A stretch of 64,000 bases of DNA from Coptis chinensis (lineage: Eukaryota; Streptophyta; Magnoliopsida; Ranunculales; Ranunculaceae). Every line of letters begins with the position of its first letter. Within the stretch, counting starts at the first letter, position 1. A program made the position numbers and the translations under genes. Location: positions 106,351,501 to 106,415,500 of the forward strand of contig CM027378.1 in the NCBI GenBank assembly GCA_015680905.1, given 5' to 3'. The notes under the pieces are model-generated. The model saw only the letters and a list, made by a program, of their open reading frames with translations. It was not told where the DNA came from and made no database searches. Shown here in pieces: positions 59,734 through 64,000 of the stretch.

Positions 59734-60490
59734 TTAATTACCTGTAAAAGATGATGGTAAAACTAATCGCCTACCAACAGATGTAGGTTTAGTGTCCCCA
59801 GAAACAACAGCATCAACCAAACCTTGGTACAATTCTGCACGAATAGTATGTTGGTTATTTTTGACCCATGAAAGCATCATCTCCTCAATAGCAGTGTATG
59901 CATCTACCCAAAACTGTAGCTTCAATCGTTTACTTTTGAGTATTGTTAGCCCTTCATTTCCTCTCATTTGCATTCTAAATGCATAGTACTCTCTCATGGT
60001 AACATGTTGTCTTTTACCCACTTTACTACCATTTCTGTACTTGGTTTCATGCACATATCCATCAGCTCCGTCAGGAAATAAGAGAGGATATTGCATTGAC
60101 ATAAAACTTGGAAAAGTTTCATCAATTCTCTTTAAGCCATATCCTTTTTTGTCAACAATAATGTCACGGTGACCTTGAGATTCATCTCCATTACCAACAA
60201 TGAGAGCAGCTACCTCATTAGAAGTGGGTAAGTTGTAGAGCCTTCCATCAGTTCCTCTTGTGCTAAAGAGTCTTATACTAACATCAGCAGTTTCAGATTC
60301 TTCAAAACGATCTCTCGCCATTCTGTAAGTCTCAGTTATTCTGTTGTTTTCATTTAACATACTAATGAGTCCTGCTATAATGTTTGGATCCAACGGTTTC
60401 TTCTTTTCAATCTTCTTACTAAAAGAGTTCAATCTATTTTGCACTTCGTTGCCTGTATCATATATGTATAACTGCCCAAATTTAGGAGTC
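59734..60490 (-). pseudogene. RepHel, Rep N-terminal exon (Helitron_like_N)
   Basis: Open for about 250 codons: KFGQLYIYDTGNEVQNRLNS, AGLISMLNENNRITETYRMA, SIRLFSTRGTDGRLYNLPTS, EVAALIVGNGDESQGHRDII, KRIDETFPSFMSMQYPLLFP and HVTMREYYAFRMQMRGNEGL to YQGLVDAVVSGD. This is the conserved domain N-terminal to Rep in plant RepHel. It starts after a CAG acceptor at about 60490. No stop inside. Confidence 0.92.
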
Positions 60491-60740
60491 TGGCCTGGCA
60501 CAAAGGGAAAAAACCAAATTAACTCATAAAGAACATGTAAAAACAGAATTATTACGAAAATTCAAATGACTAATTATTTGCTCAATTTTTCATTGAAGAA
60601 AATCATATTTACGGAAAAAATCTAATATCCTAGCCAATAAAAAAAAAATCTAATATCCTAATATCTAAGAATCTAATATTTTGAAGAAGGTATTGTACTT
60701 CATTAGCTGTATCATATATGTATAACTGCCCAAATTTAGA
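60491..60740 (-). repeat. Internal duplication in RepHel carrying the dispersed repeat, copy 2
   Basis: The coding phrase KFGQLYIYDTxNEVQ occurs at 60434-60490 and at about 60682-60740. Between them (60510-60640) lies a copy of the 130-bp repeat also found at 46876-47010. So an insertion or unequal exchange has duplicated the exon border. Confidence 0.8.
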
Positions 60741-61503
60741 AAGTGTACTTGGAATTGGTAGCAGGGAACCAATTTTGTGATGATTTTGTCCGCTAATCTT
60801 AAAACATATGGTCCCCTACCATTGTTTATTTTTTTATCGACCACTCCCCTAGTTGATGCGAAAGCAAACATCGTGTTATACGCCCTCATGTTTTCTTTGT
60901 AATTTGTAGACATTGAACCACCTTCAGAATCTAGTAGCTGGTTTAGGAATGGAGGTGCATCAGCTAAAAGAGGAAATTGAACTTTTCCATGTAGGCAGTA
61001 TATTCCAAACTTTGGTTTCTTGGTCTGCTTTGTTCTACCAACCCTTTCTTCATACCAAAGTATTGCTCCACAAAATGAACACATAAACTTTGGCTCTCCA
61101 AAATTCCAGGCTTCATGACAATTTCCTGTGTTAAACACAAACATAAAAATTTCTTTAGGAATTTTTATCATAATAAAAAATTAAAATATATTGAAAATAT
61201 TACTTTTATGTTCAGTTTCATTTGATATGTTTTCTTCATCACCATCTGATTCACTACTCCTCATTTGTGAATAATAATCTTCGTCTACTAATATATACTC
61301 ATTAAACTCAGCAACAACGGATTTTTTCCTCTTCTTCTTCAGGTCAGCTCTTTTTTGCTTGGAAATTATTTTAATTAATTCATTTCTTTCCTGATTTTGC
61401 ATACACTCAATACCAAGAGACCTTTTCCTTTTGTCCGCTAAATAACGCATTCGATTAGATCGATTAAGTTTACATTCTGATTTGCTTAAAACTGGATAAG
61501 TGC
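60741..61503 (-). pseudogene. RepHel, N-terminal exons with zinc-binding motif
   Basis: Exon 1 (61503-61204) is basic: TYPVLSKSECKLNRSNRMRY, LADKRKRSLGIECM and ADLKKKRKKS, a likely nuclear signal. Exon 2 (61125 down) reads GNCHEAWNFGEPKFMCSFCG, AILWYEERV, FGIYCLHGKVQFPLLADAPP, the usual Helitron N-terminal zinc-binding segment. It continues AYNTMFAFASTRGVVDKKIN and NGRGPYV. A one-base shift near 60790 breaks RLSGQNHHKIGSLLPIP. Upstream, 62155-61990 encodes a further basic stretch (KNRAKPRAARRTRIKSKEK) that may be the first exon, with stops in other frames. Confidence 0.85.
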
Positions 61504-63726
61504 CTGCAAAATCAATCAATTAGTGTTTTTCTGCCGCAATATTTGTGCTAGTGTATAACATAACTCAACAAAAAGAGGAGAAGGTATATGAACTGATATC
61601 ATGAGGTATTGTGTACCATGACAACTTCACAACCACAGAGAAAAGTCCACTTGAAAGAGTGGAGGTGTAGAGTCAAATAGAATAGTAGGTTAACATAGAG
61701 AAGGTTAGGGCTGGAAACAGAATATACCTCATAAAAACATGAAGATGTGGTATACTGTTTAGCATAATAATTATTATAAAATCATTCCATTACCAATTCA
61801 GTTGATTTAAACTTAAAACTTTCATATCGGAAAACTAAATAAAAATAAAATAAAACAATCTAATAGTTTATATTGAAAAAATAGCAAGCACTGTCTTTCT
61901 GACATTTACTTTCATAATATAAGGAATATATGTGATTATTATTGTTATTATTAATTTTGTGGTTGAAATACCTTACCACTGCATACCTTTCCCCACAGAG
62001 TGAATATAGGTATTAAGATTGAAACAATACTTATTTTTTCCTTTGATTTTATTCTTGTCCTTCTTGCTGCTCTAGGTTTTGCTCTATTTTTTTGATGCTC
62101 TACCACTGGTTGAAGCACGCTTTGATGTTCCTTTTGATACCATTGAAGCTATACAATTGAGAGTTTTTAGAAAGTTGAGTTTGATATAAGAAGTTGAGTT
62201 TTTGGTTTAGTAGGTTTTAGGAATTCAAAATCTAACTCAGTTGCTAGGTTTGACAGTTTTAAGAGATAAGAAGTGGAGTTTTTGGTTTATTAGGTTTTAG
62301 GAATTTTGTTTTATTAGGATTCGTAGAGTTTTAAAAAATAAGAAGTTAAGTTTGTACGTGTGTTTTGGAACCTGTAATAATTGATATAAACATGAAATGT
62401 CATATAGTCGTTACTGATTGATTCAATTGAATACTATTATGTTATTTGGACATGCATAACTAATTAGCTCTAATCAAATAGGAAAGAAGGAGCTATTTTG
62501 ATGAAGCCCAAAGGGTGAATTTGGCATGTGAGCGAACCTTGCTTCAAGATATTGATGATGCAAAGGTAATGGAGGTTATCCTTGAACTTAATGTATGTAT
62601 TGTGGAATTTGAGAACGGAAAAAAAGTGTTGAATTTATGCACATTATACATTTGCTATGAACTATATTTGGACTTTTTCGCATAAAAAAACATAGATAAC
62701 TGGACTTGTTATCTTTGAAAAGATCTGCTTTGTTACATACGCCTACCAAAGAAACTATTGTGTGATGTTCATACTAATTATCTTAACATTAAGATACTGA
62801 AAACATGTTAGTATGAATAGCGGCATAGGTTGTCAGTTGATATTTGTTCCTTTTGACCCACCTTTCCCTGGAGTGTCGTAGTTGGTCTTGCGTGTTTTTA
62901 TTCATCTAGTCGCGTGAAGATCCAATTGGTCTCTAGATTCTACAATACCTTGTGACAGATATTATGCGCAACCACTCTGCGTTTTGGTTAAATAGATGTG
63001 ACAATTGACTATAACCAAATACCTGTAATTTGCTACTCTGCGTTTTGAAATGTTAGTTTAACTTATCACCATTATTACCTTTTAAGTCTTATTGAGGTAT
63101 GGGGTCATAAGGTGATGTTCCGTTTCAGGATGATGCTGAGGCAAACTCTGAGATGGTTGGGAAGTTTGATGCGGTGTGTGTATTTGCTATTGTTGTTTTG
63201 AGTTTTGAAACCAGTCTTTACCCTTCTTTGTATCCATCTTTATGGGGTACTAAGTTTTTTTTTTTGCTCTACATGGAGTTGTGACGCAGACATGTTGTTA
63301 GAATTGCATTCCAAGAAACTGAATCCAGATTGCTAGTCATCTCGTCAAAGATATTGAATGCAGCAGAGAGATCCAAACAGTTTGTGTACATGGTAATGAG
63401 AGTGTTACATAGCAGACAACGGATGGTGATCTCTTTTGGCAAACTTTGATATCTTCATCTTCGTATAGAATTTCGTATAGTATTTTAAGAATTTGGTTTA
63501 GTAGTTTTTAGGACTTTTATTTTATTAGGATTCGTTTTAAAAGAAATTAGGAGAACCAAATAAATAAATAATAAAAGAACGAGAAAGTAGCAAATCTAGA
63601 GAGGTCAAACTAATTTATAAAGTTGCATTTTTTTTAGGAGTGTATGAGAATGCACGGTTTGGAAAATAGAATGATATGGTGAAGAGAGAGGTAAGGTGTG
63701 AGCTTTTATATATATATATATATAGA
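61504..63726. other. Helitron 5' region with unassigned exon-like pieces
   Basis: Plus-strand coding-like runs SYFDEAQRVNLACERTLLQD (62489 on, ending AAAG before GT), DDAEANSEMVGKFDAV (63130-63175) and VRIAFQETESRLLVISSKIL (63296 on) have exon borders and may come from one captured gene that I cannot name. 62190-62340 and 63490-63540 share GGTTTAGTAGGTTTTAGGA phrases. Confidence 0.45.
63700..63726 (-). other. Helitron 5' terminus
   Basis: On the minus strand TCTATATATATATATATATA then AAAGCTCACACC, preceded by A. TC and the TATATA-AAAGC form are standard for plant Helitron 5' ends. Confidence 0.65.
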
Positions 63727-64000
63727 TTTAACAACACACACTCACTATTATGCTATATATATATATATATATATATATAATAGACTTTTACACGTAAAAA
63801 ACATATTTTATATTATAATGTATAAGTTTGATTATCTTAAATATAATATAATACTAAATTTTATATATCGAAATCATAATAATCGGTTATGGTTTTTTTG
63901 ATAGGATGTCTGGTTTGGATGTACCCACGGGTTTTTTTTTACTATTAAGTTCTTAAATATAATATAATACTAATTTTTATATATTCTATCGGTTCAGTTC
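63727..64000. other. AT-rich flank of the Helitron
   Basis: Contains a second (AT)n run (63752-63778) and the repeated phrase CTTAAATATAATATAATACT (63836 and 63952). No gene. Confidence 0.6.

Larger units (their letters stand above)
37471..63726 (-). mobile_element. Giant Helitron, 26.3 kb, with RepHel, RPA-like gene and captured host fragments
   Basis: The 3' end (minus strand) is the hairpin CCCGTTC-GTT-GAACGGG, then CTCAAAAACTAG and T outside (37470). The 5' end is A, then TCTATATATATATATATATA, AAAGCTCACACC at 63726. A and T flanks fit insertion into AT. Between them, in the same strand sense, lie all recognisable RepHel exons (61503-53269) and an RPA1-like gene (49681-47156). Fragments of at least five unrelated host genes are in it. 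A second TCTATTATATAT start at about 63777 is a less likely 5' end. Size is unusual but within what is known for plant Helitrons. Later insertions may inflate it. Confidence 0.75.

Overview
This window is repeat-dense plant nuclear DNA, almost certainly from a eudicot. Coding sequence is broken by introns with GT/AG borders. The recognisable host genes are plant types: an ADS-class acyl-lipid desaturase, ERECTA, plant membralin, Dof, CSP41 and a cytochrome P450. The rest is CACTA, L1-type LINE, Helitron and MITE-like DNA. I cannot name the species. Only one host gene looks intact: a five-exon acyl-lipid desaturase on the minus strand (19707-23547).

Layout. 1-17402 is a stack of nested transposons. 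LINE A (about 96-232 and 16018-17285) lies against the end of an old CACTA element (17286-17402). LINE A was split by CACTA-1 (233-16017, TSD TTA). CACTA-1 in turn carries a nearly complete L1-type LINE B (1406-8106, minus strand, 18-bp TSD) and CACTA-2 (8199-14513, TSD TGT). CACTA-2 carries exon blocks captured from an ERECTA-type receptor kinase and from membralin. The 5' end of LINE B is built from tandem 123-bp units that each look like a tRNA, with A-box and B-box motifs.

17403-19640 holds a 453-bp foldback element inside a larger inverted repeat. 19640-23626 is the desaturase gene with its poly(A) signal and TATA box; its 2.5-kb third intron holds a MITE cluster flanked by a 17-bp direct repeat. 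23627-29737 is AT-rich and gene-poor, with a possible Helitron 3' end at 26331. 29738-34712 starts with a Helitron-like 5' terminus and strings together broken pieces of an alcohol dehydrogenase-like gene, a stomatin-like gene and an ATRX/SNF2-type helicase.

37471-63726 reads as one very large (26.3 kb) Helitron on the minus strand. It has a 3' hairpin followed by CTAG, and a 5' TCTATATA terminus at the far end. It encodes a decayed RepHel protein (HUH Rep plus PIF1 helicase, at least eight exons) and an RPA1-like protein. It has also picked up fragments of BZW/eIF5-mimic, P450, Dof, CSP41 and AAA-ATPase genes, several of them in introns of RepHel on the opposite strand. Three copies of a small protein that resembles a double-stranded-RNA-binding domain followed by a coiled coil also lie in it; one copy is intact.

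How the parts work together: the desaturase would act alone in lipid modification at the ER. Everything else is mobile DNA and its cargo. All the large transposon proteins here carry frameshifts or stops, so none is likely to be autonomous now.
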